The translations under genes were made by a program, and so were the position numbers. A model generated the notes under the pieces. It was given only the letters and a program-made list of their open reading frames with translations, had not been told where the DNA came from and made no database searches. From Rhizobium leguminosarum bv. trifolii WSM2297 (GTDB lineage Bacteria; Pseudomonadota; Alphaproteobacteria; Rhizobiales; Rhizobiaceae), in assembly GCF_000271845.1 (NCBI RefSeq), contig NZ_JH719394.1:6828-70827 (forward strand): a DNA stretch of 64,000 nt, given 5' to 3'. Every line of letters starts with the position of its first letter. The first letter of the stretch is position 1. Below are positions 15,749 through 26,657 of the stretch, piece after piece.

Positions 15749-17146
15749 TCAAATATGGATCGCGCTTCCCAAGGCTTTCAGCGCCGCCTCCATGACCGCT
15801 TCGCTGCGGGTCGGATGGGCGTGGATGGTGCCGGCGATGTCTTCCAGGCGTGCACCCATTTCAATGGCCAGCGCAAAAGCTGCCGAGAGCTCGGAGACCC
15901 CGGCTCCGACCGCCTGCAGGCCGAGCACGAGATTGGTGTCGGCGCGGGCCACGACGCGCACGAAACCCTCTTCGGACAGCATCGTCATCGCCCGCCCGTT
16001 GGCGCTGAACGGAAACTGGCCGGTGCGGATTTCATAGCCTTGCGCCCGCGCCTCCGCTGGCGAGAGACCGGCGCTTACGATTTCGGGGTCGGTAAAGCAG
16101 ATGGCGGGTATGCAGCGCTTGTCCCAGGCCCGCTTCTTGCCGGCGATGATCTCCGCCACCATCTCCCCTTGCGCCATGGCCCGATGAGCGAGCATCGGCT
16201 CACCTGTCACGTCGCCGATCGCATAGATGCCGCGCATCGATGTGCGGCATCGGTCATCGATCCTCAGATAAGGGCCGGCACGATCGAGATCGAGCTCCTC
16301 GAGACCGGTGCCTGCCGTTCTTGGGCGGCGGCCGACAGTCACGAGGATGCGGTCCGCCGGCAGGCTCTGCTGGTGGCCATCGGACGTTTCGACGATCAAT
16401 GCTTCGCCATCATCGGCAAGGCCGATTGCCTTTGCACCCGTCAACACCCGGATGCCGCTCTCGGTCAGCTTGCGCATGACGGGCCGCACCAGCTCGGCAT
16501 CGTAGAGGGGCAGCACCTGTGGCGTCGCCTCGACGACCGTCACCTCCGAGCCCATCTTGGCAAAGGCCGTGCCGAGCTCCAGACCGATATAGCCGCCGCC
16601 GACCACGACGAGCTTTTTCGGCAGCTCCGTCAGCGACAGCGCCTCCGTCGAAGAAATGACGCGGCCGCCGAAGGGCAGGGTTTGAAGCTCCACTGGATCG
16701 GAGCCGGTGGCAATCACCACGGTCTCGGCGCGGATGATCTGCTGGCCGGTTTCCGTCTCCACCTCCACCGTCTTGCCGTCGCGGAAGCGGGCCCGGCCGT
16801 GGACGATCTTCACCCGCGCCTTCTGTAAGAGCCCCGAGACACCGCTCGTCAGCCGGCCGACAATGCCGTCTTTCCAGGATATCGTCCTGCCGAGATCGAT
16901 CGAGAGGCCTTCGACGCGGATGCCCATCGGGTTCTTGCCAACGAGCATCTTTTGCGTTGCGTCGAATTCCTCTGCCGCGTGGATCAACGCCTTGGAAGGA
17001 ATGCAGCCGACCGTCAGGCAGGTGCCCCCCGGCTTGCCGGCCTCGACGATAACGGTATCGACGCCGAGCTGGCCGGCGCGGATGGCGCAGACATAACCTC
17101 CCGGGCCGGCGCCGATGACGAGGAGCTTGCAGACAATTTCTTTCAT
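15749..17146 (-). CDS. lpdV: Dihydrolipoyl dehydrogenase, E3 of the branched-chain 2-oxo acid complex
   Basis: A 465-residue FAD/NAD disulfide oxidoreductase that reoxidises the lipoyl arm of the E2 subunit. The FAD-binding GAGPGGYVCAIRAGQLG (12-28) and redox-active Cys43/Cys48 (GGTCLTVGC) are intact. The NAD motif GGGYIGLELG and the C-terminal HAHPTRSEAVME with the His/Glu catalytic pair are also present. It lies three bases after the E2 gene and is the last gene of the operon, so it is probably the dedicated E3 of this complex. Confidence 0.93.
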   Translation of the reverse strand: MKEIVCKLLVIGAGPGGYVCAIRAGQLGVDTVIVEAGKPGGTCLTVGCIPSKALIHAAEEFDATQKMLVGKNPMGIRVEGLSIDLGRTISWKDGIVGRLTSGVSGLLQKARVKIVHGRARFRDGKTVEVETETGQQIIRAETVVIATGSDPVELQTLPFGGRVISSTEALSLTELPKKLVVVGGGYIGLELGTAFAKMGSEVTVVEATPQVLPLYDAELVRPVMRKLTESGIRVLTGAKAIGLADDGEALIVETSDGHQQSLPADRILVTVGRRPRTAGTGLEELDLDRAGPYLRIDDRCRTSMRGIYAIGDVTGEPMLAHRAMAQGEMVAEIIAGKKRAWDKRCIPAICFTDPEIVSAGLSPAEARAQGYEIRTGQFPFSANGRAMTMLSEEGFVRVVARADTNLVLGLQAVGAGVSELSAAFALAIEMGARLEDIAGTIHAHPTRSEAVMEAALKALGSAIHI

Positions 17147-17149
17147 GGG

Positions 17150-18394
17150 TCAGCCTTCGATGAAAATGAGCGCAGGCGTTTCGAGCAGCGTACGGATTCG
17201 CTGCACGAAGGTCGCCGCATCCCAGCCGTCGATGATACGATGATCGAAGCTGGAGGAGAGGTTCATCATCTTACGCGGCACGAACTGCGCGCCATCCCAG
17301 ACCGGTCGCGTGGCGATCTTGTTGACGCCGATGATCGCCACCTCGGGGTGATTGATGACCGGTGTCGAAACGATGCCGCCGAGCGCGCCGAGCGAGCTGA
17401 TGGTGATGGTAGAGCCGGAAAGTTCGTCGCGCGTCGCAGTCCCCGAGCGCGCCGCGTCCGCCAGCCGGCTCATCTCGGCGCCGCAATCCCAGATGCCGCG
17501 GGCTTCCGCATGCCGCACCACCGGTACGGTCAGGCCGGCCGGCGTCTGCGTGGCGATGCCGATATGCACGGCGCTGTAACGCGTTATGATGCCGGCATCG
17601 TCGTCGAAGGTGGCGTTGACGTCAGGCTGATCGGAAATAGCCTTGACCAGCGCCCGCATCAGGAAGGGCAGAACCGTCAGCTTCGGGTGATCCGGCCTGC
17701 GGTCGTTATTCATGGTGGCGCGTAATTCCTCGAGCGCGGTCATATCCACTTCCTCCACATAGGTGATGTGGGGGATACGCGAGGTGGACAGCACCATCTT
17801 TTCGGCAATGCGGCGGCGCAAGCCTATCAGCTTGATCTCCTCGGTCGCCGTCTTCCTGGCAAAACCGTTCTTTGCCGCGGCAGGCGCGGTTCCCTGGGTC
17901 AGGAATTGGTCGATATCCTCGCGCAGGATACGCCCGGCCGGCCCGGTTCCCTGCACTTGCCTGAGATCGACGCCACTTTCCCTGGCGAAGAGCCGAACGG
18001 AGGGCGCGGCAAGCGGCTTTTCAGCCGGTGCAGCCGCAGCTGGCGTCGCCGCAAGAACCGGCGCTGGCGGAGCGGGCTTTGCAATCTCGACCTTCGGCGC
18101 TTCGGCAACCGGCGTCTGCGAGATCGCCACGGATTTGGTGTCGCCGCCATCACCTGCCGTCTCGATCCGCACCAGCGGCGCCTTGACTGCGATGCGGTCT
18201 CCGACCTCGCCGGCAAGCCAGATGACGGTGCCATTGACGGGAGATGGAATTTCCACCGTCGCCTTGTCGGTCATGACGGCGGCAATCACCATGTCCTCGC
18301 GGACCGGATCTCCTGTTTTCACGTGCCATTCGACCAGCTCGGCCTCGGCGACCCCTTCCCCGACATCCGGCATCTTGATGATGAATTCGCCCAT
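17150..18394 (-). CDS. bkdB: Branched-chain 2-oxo acid dehydrogenase E2 (lipoamide acyltransferase)
   Basis: A 414-residue dihydrolipoamide acyltransferase. It has one lipoyl domain ([11 protein letters not shown], lipoylated Lys44), an Ala/Pro-rich linker, a peripheral subunit-binding domain ([19 protein letters not shown], about 132-150) and a catalytic domain ending in [13 protein letters not shown] with the active-site histidine. It transfers isobutyryl, isovaleryl or 2-methylbutyryl groups to CoA. It starts three bases after the E1beta gene. Position between E1beta and E3 supports a branched-chain rather than a pyruvate complex. Confidence 0.93.
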   Translation of the reverse strand: MGEFIIKMPDVGEGVAEAELVEWHVKTGDPVREDMVIAAVMTDKATVEIPSPVNGTVIWLAGEVGDRIAVKAPLVRIETAGDGGDTKSVAISQTPVAEAPKVEIAKPAPPAPVLAATPAAAAPAEKPLAAPSVRLFARESGVDLRQVQGTGPAGRILREDIDQFLTQGTAPAAAKNGFARKTATEEIKLIGLRRRIAEKMVLSTSRIPHITYVEEVDMTALEELRATMNNDRRPDHPKLTVLPFLMRALVKAISDQPDVNATFDDDAGIITRYSAVHIGIATQTPAGLTVPVVRHAEARGIWDCGAEMSRLADAARSGTATRDELSGSTITISSLGALGGIVSTPVINHPEVAIIGVNKIATRPVWDGAQFVPRKMMNLSSSFDHRIIDGWDAATFVQRIRTLLETPALIFIEG

Positions 18395-18397
18395 GGC

Positions 18398-19411
18398 TTA
18401 GGCCTCCATGACTTCGGCGAGCGCCCGCCCGACACGGCCGGGTCCGGGGAAATAATCCCACTCCTGCGCATGCGGATAGGGCGTGTCCCAGCCGGCGACG
18501 CGCACGACCGGCGCTTCCAGATGATAGAAGCAATGTTCCTGCACCAGCGCTGCGACCTCCGCACCGAAGCCCGACGTCAGCGTCGCCTCATGCACGACTA
18601 CGCAGCGCCCCGTCTTGGTGACTGACTTGACGATCGTGTCGAGGTCGAGCGGCAACAGGCTTCTCAAATCGATGACCTCGGCATCGATGCCGGCATCTTC
18701 GGCCGCGGCAAGCGCCACATGTACCATGGTGCCATAGGCAACCACTGTTACCGCCGATCCCACCCGTCGCACCTCGGCCTTGCCGATCGGGATCGTGTAG
18801 TGGCCATCCGGCACCTCGCCGAGGTCGTGTTTCGACCAGGGCGTCACCGGCCGCTCGTGATGACCGTCGAAGGGGCCGTTATAGAGCCGCTTCGGCTCGA
18901 GGAACATGACTGGGTCCGGGTCCTCTATCGCCGCGATCAGCAGGCCTTTGGCGTCATAGGGGTTGGAAGGCACGATCACCTTCAATCCGCAGACATGAGT
19001 AAACAGCGCTTCCGGGCTCTGGCTGTGCGTCTGGCCGCCGAAGATGCCGCCGCCTGTGGGCATACGCACGACGATCGGGCAGGTGAAATCGCCGTTGGAA
19101 CGGTAGCGGATGCGCGCCGCCTCCTGCGTCAGCTGGTCATAGGCCGGATACATGTAATCGGCGAACTGGATTTCGACACAGGGCTTCAGCCCGTAGGCGG
19201 CCATGCCGATCGCCGTGCCGACAATGCCGGATTCGCTGATCGGCGTATCGAAGCAGCGCGTCCTGCCGTATTTTGCCTGCAGGCCCTGTGTCGAGCGGAA
19301 GACACCGCCGAAATAGCCGACATCCTCGCCGAAAACCACGACATTGTCGTCGCGCGCCATTGAGACGTCCATGGCGCTACGCACCGCCTCGATCATCGTC
19401 ATTCTGGCCAT
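18398..19411 (-). CDS. bkdA2: Branched-chain 2-oxo acid dehydrogenase E1 beta subunit
   Basis: A 337-residue transketolase-like beta subunit. It begins MARMTMIEAVRSAMDVSM and has the hallmark VVFGEDVGYFGGVFRSTQGL (split here, about 22-41), DTPISESGIVGTAIGMA and the late GWDTPYPHAQEWDYFPG. With the alpha subunit it binds thiamine diphosphate and decarboxylates the oxo acids of Val, Leu and Ile. The open frame extends upstream inside the alpha gene, but the start at 19411, one base after the alpha stop, agrees with the family. Confidence 0.92.
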   Translation of the reverse strand: MARMTMIEAVRSAMDVSMARDDNVVVFGEDVGYFGGVFRSTQGLQAKYGRTRCFDTPISESGIVGTAIGMAAYGLKPCVEIQFADYMYPAYDQLTQEAARIRYRSNGDFTCPIVVRMPTGGGIFGGQTHSQSPEALFTHVCGLKVIVPSNPYDAKGLLIAAIEDPDPVMFLEPKRLYNGPFDGHHERPVTPWSKHDLGEVPDGHYTIPIGKAEVRRVGSAVTVVAYGTMVHVALAAAEDAGIDAEVIDLRSLLPLDLDTIVKSVTKTGRCVVVHEATLTSGFGAEVAALVQEHCFYHLEAPVVRVAGWDTPYPHAQEWDYFPGPGRVGRALAEVMEA

Positions 19412-19412
19412 G

Positions 19413-20708
<1,296 letters not shown>

Positions 20709-21836
20709 TTATAGATTCCGGGCGATCACCATGCGCTGCACATCGCTCGTTCCCTCGTAGATCTGGCAGATGCGCACATCGCGATAGATGCGCTCGACCG
20801 GATAGTCGGCCATGTAGCCATAACCGCCATGGATCTGGATCGCGTCGGAGCAGACGCGCTCGGCCATCTCGGAGGCAAAGAGCTTTGCCATCGAGGCTTC
20901 CGACAGGCATGGCAGTTCGGCCTCCCTGAGGGAAGCTGCGTGAAAGACAAGCTGCCGCGCCGCCTCGATTCGCACCGCCATATCGGCAAGGCGGAAGGCG
21001 ACGGCCTGATGTTCGAAAATCGGTTTGCCGAAGGCCGTGCGCTCCCTGGCGTAATCGCGGGCCGCCTCGAAGGCCGCTCGCGCCATGCCGACGGCCTGCG
21101 CGGCAATGCCGATCCGCCCGCCCTCGAGATTGGCGAGCGCGATGCGATAACCCTCGCCTTCCGCACCGAGCCTCAGCTCGACGGGAATGCGCATGTCGTT
21201 GAAGGCGATCTGGCAGGTGTCGGTGGAATGCAGGCCGAGCTTTTCCTCGACGCGGATCACCTCGTAGCCTGGTGTGTCCGTCGGCACGATGAAGGCGGTA
21301 ATACCCTTCTTGCCGGCGTCTGGATCGGTAACGGCAAAAACGATGATGACATTGCCGTTCTTTCCCGACGTGATGAACTGCTTGGCGCCGTCGATCACGT
21401 AATGGTCGCCGTCACGCCGCGCCCGGGTCTTCAGGTTCGAGGCGTCGGAACCGGCCTGCGGCTCGGTGAGCGCAAAGCCGCCGATCCACTCGCCGCTTGC
21501 AAGTTTCGGCAGGAAGCGTTGCCGCTGTTCCTCGATACCGAATTTCAGGATCGGCACGCAGCCGACGGAACTATGCACGCTCATGATCGTCGAACAGGGG
21601 CCGTCGCCGGCGGCAATCTCCTCAAGTGCGGCGGCATAGGCGAGCACACCGGTATCCGACCCGCCATAGGCTTCCGGCACCAGCATGCCGAGCAGCCCGA
21701 GCTCGCCCATCTCCTGCAGCTCTTCACGCGGAAAAAGATGCTCCCGGTCGCGCCTGGCTGCCCCCGGCGCCAGCCGGTCACGGGCAAAGTCGCGGGCGAG
21801 ATCTGAGATTTGCTGCTGAAGTTCGGAAAGGATCAT
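20709..21836 (-). CDS. Acyl-CoA dehydrogenase (probably 2-methyl branched-chain)
   Basis: A 375-residue FAD-dependent acyl-CoA dehydrogenase. FAD and substrate motifs [13 protein letters not shown] and [11 protein letters not shown] are clear. The late [25 protein letters not shown] and [11 protein letters not shown] include the usual catalytic glutamate position of short-chain members. Because it lies between the thiolase and the bkd genes, oxidation of 2-methylbutyryl-CoA or isobutyryl-CoA is the best guess. Its start overlaps the thiolase stop (ATGA). Confidence 0.88.
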   Translation of the reverse strand: MILSELQQQISDLARDFARDRLAPGAARRDREHLFPREELQEMGELGLLGMLVPEAYGGSDTGVLAYAAALEEIAAGDGPCSTIMSVHSSVGCVPILKFGIEEQRQRFLPKLASGEWIGGFALTEPQAGSDASNLKTRARRDGDHYVIDGAKQFITSGKNGNVIIVFAVTDPDAGKKGITAFIVPTDTPGYEVIRVEEKLGLHSTDTCQIAFNDMRIPVELRLGAEGEGYRIALANLEGGRIGIAAQAVGMARAAFEAARDYARERTAFGKPIFEHQAVAFRLADMAVRIEAARQLVFHAASLREAELPCLSEASMAKLFASEMAERVCSDAIQIHGGYGYMADYPVERIYRDVRICQIYEGTSDVQRMVIARNL

Positions 21837-23038
21837 CTGCCTGCCCTCCCCTCAGCCCGCTCGATGGCGACAGCCGTCGCCTCGCCGCCGCCGATGCAGA
21901 GCGCGGCCATGCCGCGCTTCAGGTCGTAGCGCTGCAACGCCGCAAGCAGCGTCACCAGGATGCGGGCTCCCGAAGCGCCGATCGGATGGCCAAGCGCGCA
22001 AGCGCCGCCATGTACATTGACCTTTTCATGCGGCAGGTCGAGATCGCGCATCGCCGCCATGGCAACGACCGCGAAAGCTTCGTTGATTTCGAAGAGATCG
22101 ACGTCCGAGAGCGCCAGGCCGGTACGGTCGGACAGCTTCTGCAACGCGCCGATCGGCGCGGTGGCGAAAAGATTGGGCGCCTGTGAATGCGTGGCATGGC
22201 CGAGGATCGTGGCGAGCGGCGTCAGGCCGCGATGCTCCGCCTCGGAGCGGCGCATCAGCACAAGGGCTGCCGCACCATCGGAAATCGAGCTGGAGTTGGC
22301 AGCCGTCACCGTGCCGCCGTCGCGAAAGGCCGGCTTCAGCGTCGGGATCTTGTCGAGCTTGCCCTTGCCGGGCTGTTCGTCACGGCTCGCCACCTGCTCG
22401 GTCTTGCCCGATTTCACCCTGACCGGCACGATCTCGCTTTCGAAACAGCCATCGGCAATCGCCTTCTGCGCCCGCGTCAGGGAGGCGATGGCGTAGCTGT
22501 CCTGCGCCTCGCGCGTGAACTGATAGGCCTCGGCGCAATCCTCCGCGAAGCTGCCCATCAAACGCCCCTTGTCATAAGCATCCTCCAGCCCGTCGAGGAA
22601 CATGTGATCCACGACACGCCCATGGCCGAGCCTGTAGCCGCCACGCGCCTTATCAAGGAGATAGGGCGCATTCGTCATGCTTTCCATGCCGCCTGCAACC
22701 GCCACCGAGGCGCTGCCGGCAGTGATCAGATCATGCGCCATCATCACCGCCTTCATGCCGGAGCCGCACATCTTGTTGACGGTGCTGGCCCCGGTCGAAA
22801 AAGGCAGGCCGGCGTGGATCGCCGCTTGGCGCGCCGGCGCCTGCCCCAGGCCTGCCGGCAGCACGCAGCCGAAGACGACCTCCTCGATCGCCTCGGCTTT
22901 GACGCGGCTGCGCTCAAGTGCCGCGCGGATCGCCGCTGCCCCGAGATCCGGTGCGGCCGCCTCCTTCAGCTCTCCCTGAAAACTGCCGATCGGGGTGCGT
23001 GCCGCACCGACGATAACGATGGGATCTTGCTGTGCCAT
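21833..23038 (-). CDS. Acetyl-CoA acyltransferase (thiolase)
   Basis: A 401-residue thiolase. The nucleophile Cys91 is in [12 protein letters not shown] (85-96), the histidine loop reads [14 protein letters not shown], and the second catalytic cysteine is in [11 protein letters not shown]. In this operon it would cleave 2-methylacetoacetyl-CoA from isoleucine to propionyl-CoA and acetyl-CoA, though acetoacetyl-CoA is an equally good substrate by sequence. The start at 23038 follows GGAGGAAAG; the first in-frame ATG is six codons further upstream and has no site. Confidence 0.9.
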   Translation of the reverse strand: MAQQDPIVIVGAARTPIGSFQGELKEAAAPDLGAAAIRAALERSRVKAEAIEEVVFGCVLPAGLGQAPARQAAIHAGLPFSTGASTVNKMCGSGMKAVMMAHDLITAGSASVAVAGGMESMTNAPYLLDKARGGYRLGHGRVVDHMFLDGLEDAYDKGRLMGSFAEDCAEAYQFTREAQDSYAIASLTRAQKAIADGCFESEIVPVRVKSGKTEQVASRDEQPGKGKLDKIPTLKPAFRDGGTVTAANSSSISDGAAALVLMRRSEAEHRGLTPLATILGHATHSQAPNLFATAPIGALQKLSDRTGLALSDVDLFEINEAFAVVAMAAMRDLDLPHEKVNVHGGACALGHPIGASGARILVTLLAALQRYDLKRGMAALCIGGGEATAVAIERAEGRAGR

Positions 23039-23060
23039 CTTTCCTCCTTCGGGCAAGCGC

Positions 23061-23828
23061 TTACCGCGCGCCCATCCGTAATGCCCCGTCGAGGCGAATG
23101 ACCTCGCCGTTCAGCATGTTGTTTTCGAAGATATGTCGCACCAGCCCGGCAAACTCCGCCGGCCGGCCGAGCCGCGGCGGAAAGGGCACGCTCTGGCCGA
23201 GTGCGGCCTGAACCTCGGCCGGCATGCCGGCCATCATCGGCGTCTCGAATATGCCGGGCGCGATCGAGACGACGCGGATGCCGTAGCGGGCAAGCTCGCG
23301 GGCGATCGGCAAGGTCATCGCCGCCACCCCGCCCTTGGAGGCGGCATAGGCGGCCTGACCGATCTGGCCGTCGAAGGCGGCAACCGACGCCGTATTGACG
23401 ATGACGCCGCGTTCGCCTTCCGCATCCACCTCTGTGTTCTGGATCGCCACGGCCGCAAGCCGGATCATGTTGAATGTGCCGACGAGATTGATAGCGACGG
23501 TGCGCGCAAAATTCTCCAGCCGGTGCGGCCCGTCGCGGCCGATGACCTTTTCGGCCGGCGCAACGCCGGCGCAATTGACTAGGCCGCGCAAGTCGCCGAA
23601 AGCGTCGACGGCAGCAGCAACCACCGCCGCTCCATCGTCGCCATTGGTCACATCGGCCTTGGCGAAGCGGGCATCGCTTCCGAATTCCCGAGCGATCTCC
23701 TCGCCCGCCTGCGGATTGAGATCGGCGATCGTCACGCGCCCGCCGGCCTCGACAAGCGCACGCACTGTTGCCGCCCCGAGACCGGAGCCGCCGCCGGTGA
23801 CGATAAAACTTGCTCCACGGATCAGCAT
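23061..23828 (-). CDS. SDR dehydrogenase, type-2 3-hydroxyacyl-CoA dehydrogenase-like
   Basis: A 255-residue short-chain dehydrogenase. NAD-binding TGGGSGLG is at 11-18, Asp36 in IADLN favours NAD, and the catalytic Ser148, Tyr161 and Lys165 (YAASK) are present. The overall pattern ([30 protein letters not shown]) is that of HSD17B10-type 3-hydroxy-2-methylbutyryl-CoA dehydrogenases, which serve isoleucine degradation. First gene of the seven-gene operon, with AGGGAGGA in front of the start. A hydratase for the preceding step is not found in the operon. Confidence 0.88.
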   Translation of the reverse strand: MLIRGASFIVTGGGSGLGAATVRALVEAGGRVTIADLNPQAGEEIAREFGSDARFAKADVTNGDDGAAVVAAAVDAFGDLRGLVNCAGVAPAEKVIGRDGPHRLENFARTVAINLVGTFNMIRLAAVAIQNTEVDAEGERGVIVNTASVAAFDGQIGQAAYAASKGGVAAMTLPIARELARYGIRVVSIAPGIFETPMMAGMPAEVQAALGQSVPFPPRLGRPAEFAGLVRHIFENNMLNGEVIRLDGALRMGAR

Positions 23829-23962
23829 TTATCTGTTCCTCCCTATCGTCCGCGCCCTCCTCCAAGCGCAACCGACAGGCATGATTTTATTCGCTCCACC
23901 TATTGCAAGCGATGACAGAACTGCTTCATTATTTCGGCCAGTTTTGCCATAGCGGGGTAGAA

Positions 23963-24988
23963 ATGGCCGAGATCGAGCGACGGATGATTGCGCCGGGTTT
24001 CGTCGAAGAGGCGCTCGACAGCCTGCGACGGCTGGGCAAACCGACGGAACCGATCCTTGCCTGCGTTGGGCTGCCGGTCGTCATCGACCAGCCGGTTTCG
24101 GCGGAAACCTATGGCGCGCTCTGGCTGGCGATCGCTGCCGAACTCGACGACGAGTTTTTCGGCATGGGCGCCCGACCAATGCGCAGCGGCAGTTTCACGC
24201 TGCTTTGCCATTGCGTGCTGCACGCGCCGACGCTTGGTCATGCGCTGCGCCGGTCGCTGCGCTTCCTCGATGTTGTGCTCGACGATCCCCGCGGACGGCT
24301 CGTCATTCGCGACGGTCTGGCCGAGGTCGAGCTCAGAGATGCCGGCGGCCCGCGCTCGGCCTTCGCCTACCGCACCTACTGGATCATCCTGCACGGCATC
24401 ACCTGCTGGCTGGTCGGCCGGCGCATCCCGATACGCCTCGTCGATTTTCGCTGCGCCGAGCCGAAGCAAGGCGCCGACTACCGACTGTTCTTTGGAGCAC
24501 CGGTGCGGTTCTCGCAACCGGTCAGCCGCCTCGGCTTCGACAGCGCCATGCTCGACCTGCCGGTTTCACGCAGTCAGCACGCCCTCAAACAGTTCCTGCG
24601 CGGCGCGCCCGCCAATATTCTGGTGCGCTACCGGTACGATGCCGGCATCGCCGCCGCCGTCCGCCGGCGCCTGAACTTGGCCACACCAGCTGCCTGGTCG
24701 AGCTTTGCTGCGCTCGCCACCGATATGCGTATGCCGGCCTCGACGCTGCGCCACCGCCTGCACGACGAGGGGCAGAGTTATGCCGCCATCAAGGACGATA
24801 TCCGCCGCGACCTCGCCGTCGAACTGCTGCTGAACACATCGAAGACCATCGGCGAGATCGCCGTGCAGCTCGGCTATTCCGAGCCCAGCGCCTTCTTCCG
24901 GGCCTTCCGGAAATGGATGGGCAAGAGCCCTGAGGTCTTTCGGCGAGAGGAAGTGGAAAATCAAACCTATGTCAGTCGAACCGCTTAA
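23963..24988 (+). CDS. AraC-family transcriptional regulator, divergent from the bkd operon
   Basis: A protein of about 341 residues from the AraC subgroup with an OruR/QuiR-type N-terminal domain. The C-terminal double helix-turn-helix includes SFAALATDMRMPASTLRHRL, then IKDDIRRDLAVELLLNTSKT and the highly conserved IAVQLGYSEPSAFFRAFRKW. The ATG at 23963 has GCGGGG upstream; an in-frame ATG at 23912 would add 17 residues (MTELLHYFGQFCHSGVE) and cannot be excluded. Its divergent position suggests that it activates the branched-chain operon in place of the Lrp-type BkdR of pseudomonads. Confidence 0.85.
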   Translation: MAEIERRMIAPGFVEEALDSLRRLGKPTEPILACVGLPVVIDQPVSAETYGALWLAIAAELDDEFFGMGARPMRSGSFTLLCHCVLHAPTLGHALRRSLRFLDVVLDDPRGRLVIRDGLAEVELRDAGGPRSAFAYRTYWIILHGITCWLVGRRIPIRLVDFRCAEPKQGADYRLFFGAPVRFSQPVSRLGFDSAMLDLPVSRSQHALKQFLRGAPANILVRYRYDAGIAAAVRRRLNLATPAAWSSFAALATDMRMPASTLRHRLHDEGQSYAAIKDDIRRDLAVELLLNTSKTIGEIAVQLGYSEPSAFFRAFRKWMGKSPEVFRREEVENQTYVSRTA

Positions 24989-25188
24989 CTCGACCCGAGT
25001 GGCTTCGCGCTTTCACGAACATGGCGGCAATCTTCATCACGTCGGTGCGCGTGCGAGCATCATTCTTTCCTCCGGTGTCGATGGCCTGATGGGCTCGGCT
25101 GTCGGATCCGCCGATGCGCTCTCATGTCGCCGAGACGCCTCCGGCTCAGTCGGCCGCGATCAGATTCCTCCAGAAAGCGCGTTCCGCG

Positions 25189-26214
25189 CTACACGAGCGG
25201 GATATTCTCGCGAAAGATGATCCGTGGCTCGATGTTCTTCAAAGACAAGGTCGGTGTGCTTGCCGCGATCGAGCCGAGCAGCCGTATGACGACCTGTTCG
25301 CCGATCAGGCGCGCGTTCTGGTCTATTACGACATCGATCAGATCTTCGGCCAGCCATGCCCGCGTCGCATCGGTCAGGTCATGCATGATCACGAAGGGGC
25401 GCTTGTTTCCGCCTGCCGCTTGCAGGACTTCGGCGATGCCGGCCCTGCCTGCGCCGACGCAATAGACGCCGACGAGATCGTCGGTGTCGCGCAGCATCCG
25501 TTCCATCGCCGGCCGGGACAGCTTGTTCTCGTCGCGGGTCTCGATCGCCGGAAGGATCGTCAGATGCTTGAACTGCTCCTCAAGCAGGGTTCGGAATCCA
25601 TATTCCCGCTGTTGGTGCCCATGGAGCGTTCGCGATCCCAGGAACAGCCCTATCGATCCCGTCGCCCTCCGTGACATGAGCCCCATGATCAGGGCCGCCG
25701 TTCGGCCCGCCACCAGGTTATCGACGCCGACGAATGCGGATCGTGGGGTCGAGAGAACATCCGTCACGATGGTGACGACGCGGACGCCCGATTCGCACAG
25801 CCGCCGAATTGCGTGCCGCGTCTTCGGATGGTCGACGGTAATTACCCCGACGCCATTGGTCTGGAGCGGAAGGTCTTCAAGCGCCATCACGAGCGCGTCG
25901 GGATCAATGCCGTCGAGGGCCGTGACGTTACACGACGCCACGAGCGGCAGGGATGAGGCGAAGGCGGCGATCTTCCTGGCGACATCCTGCATGAACGAGT
26001 TGTGCCCAAACGGAATGAAGAACTCCAGATGCGCCGGTCGGGAAGGCAAGGCGAGCATTCCCTCGGTCGGCAGATAACCCAGTTCCTTCGCGGCGCGAAA
26101 CACCCTCTGGCGATTGGCGGCAGTGACGCCTCCGCGGTCGTTCAATGCCCGGTCGACCGTTGCAGTCGAGAGACCGGATTTTCGCGCGATATCAGTGATC
26201 GTCGTTTTCTTCAT
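25189..26214 (-). CDS. LacI-family regulator of the Moc-like catabolic cluster
   Basis: A 341-residue LacI-type regulator. The N-terminal helix-turn-helix (TTITDIARKSGLSTATVDR, about 4-22) contains A-T-V-D-R-A-L in place of the common V-S-R-V-L, as in a subgroup linked to inositol, rhizopine and related sugars. The effector domain has VVTIVTDVLSTPRSAFVGVDN and an IDVVIDQNARLIGEQ end. The start at 26214 follows GAGGGAGAT. It is divergent from the desaturase-MocE-PanB-ABC operon, with repeated TGATGT half-sites between them. Confidence 0.87.
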   Translation of the reverse strand: MKKTTITDIARKSGLSTATVDRALNDRGGVTAANRQRVFRAAKELGYLPTEGMLALPSRPAHLEFFIPFGHNSFMQDVARKIAAFASSLPLVASCNVTALDGIDPDALVMALEDLPLQTNGVGVITVDHPKTRHAIRRLCESGVRVVTIVTDVLSTPRSAFVGVDNLVAGRTAALIMGLMSRRATGSIGLFLGSRTLHGHQQREYGFRTLLEEQFKHLTILPAIETRDENKLSRPAMERMLRDTDDLVGVYCVGAGRAGIAEVLQAAGGNKRPFVIMHDLTDATRAWLAEDLIDVVIDQNARLIGEQVVIRLLGSIAASTPTLSLKNIEPRIIFRENIPLV

Positions 26215-26267
26215 GATCTCCCTCAGGCTTCCACCGAAGATAATGCGGCTACTGCAAAATCCCATCA

Positions 26268-26298
26268 TCACATCAGCGGAGACGACTAAATTACATCA
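26268..26298. promoter_or_regulatory. Operator-like element, left half (ACATCA repeats)
   Basis: TCACATCA (26268-26275) and AAATTACATCA (26288-26298) are exact reverse complements of sequences at 26405-26412 and 26395-26405. The four half-sites flank the likely promoters of the LacI gene and the desaturase operon and may allow repression by DNA looping. Confidence 0.5.
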
Positions 26299-26394
26299 CA
26301 GAATATTTCCCGGCATAAATTCATAAACTACCGTAAAGGCTACATATTTCTCCAATCCTAGCACCCATGAATATCATAAAATGGAAAAAACGTC

Positions 26395-26412
26395 TGATGT
26401 AATTTGATGTGA
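26395..26412. promoter_or_regulatory. Operator-like element, right half (TGATGT repeats)
   Basis: TGATGTAATTTGATGTGA holds two TGATGT half-sites ten bases apart in direct order. They are mirrored by the ACATCA copies about 100 bases to the left. The region from 26215 to 26657 (443 bases) is AT-rich and contains no gene; it is the divergent control region. Confidence 0.5.
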
Positions 26413-26657
26413 TTGCGAGTTGCGAACATCTGACCAACGCGCCAGGCTCTATATCAGCAAGTTCATCACGGCATGACCGTGATCAGAGCGGGGATCGTGA
26501 GATTCGACCGCTGATCGGCGTGATGGACAAATATCTTATGGAGGAGCAAAGGAGTGACGGGTTCGCGGCGAGGCAACACCCATGAACCCTGCGTGCGCGA
26601 CACCGTTCGTGCCGTTTCAGGCACTCCGCATTTGCCCCCAACTCCCGAGGCGATCGC

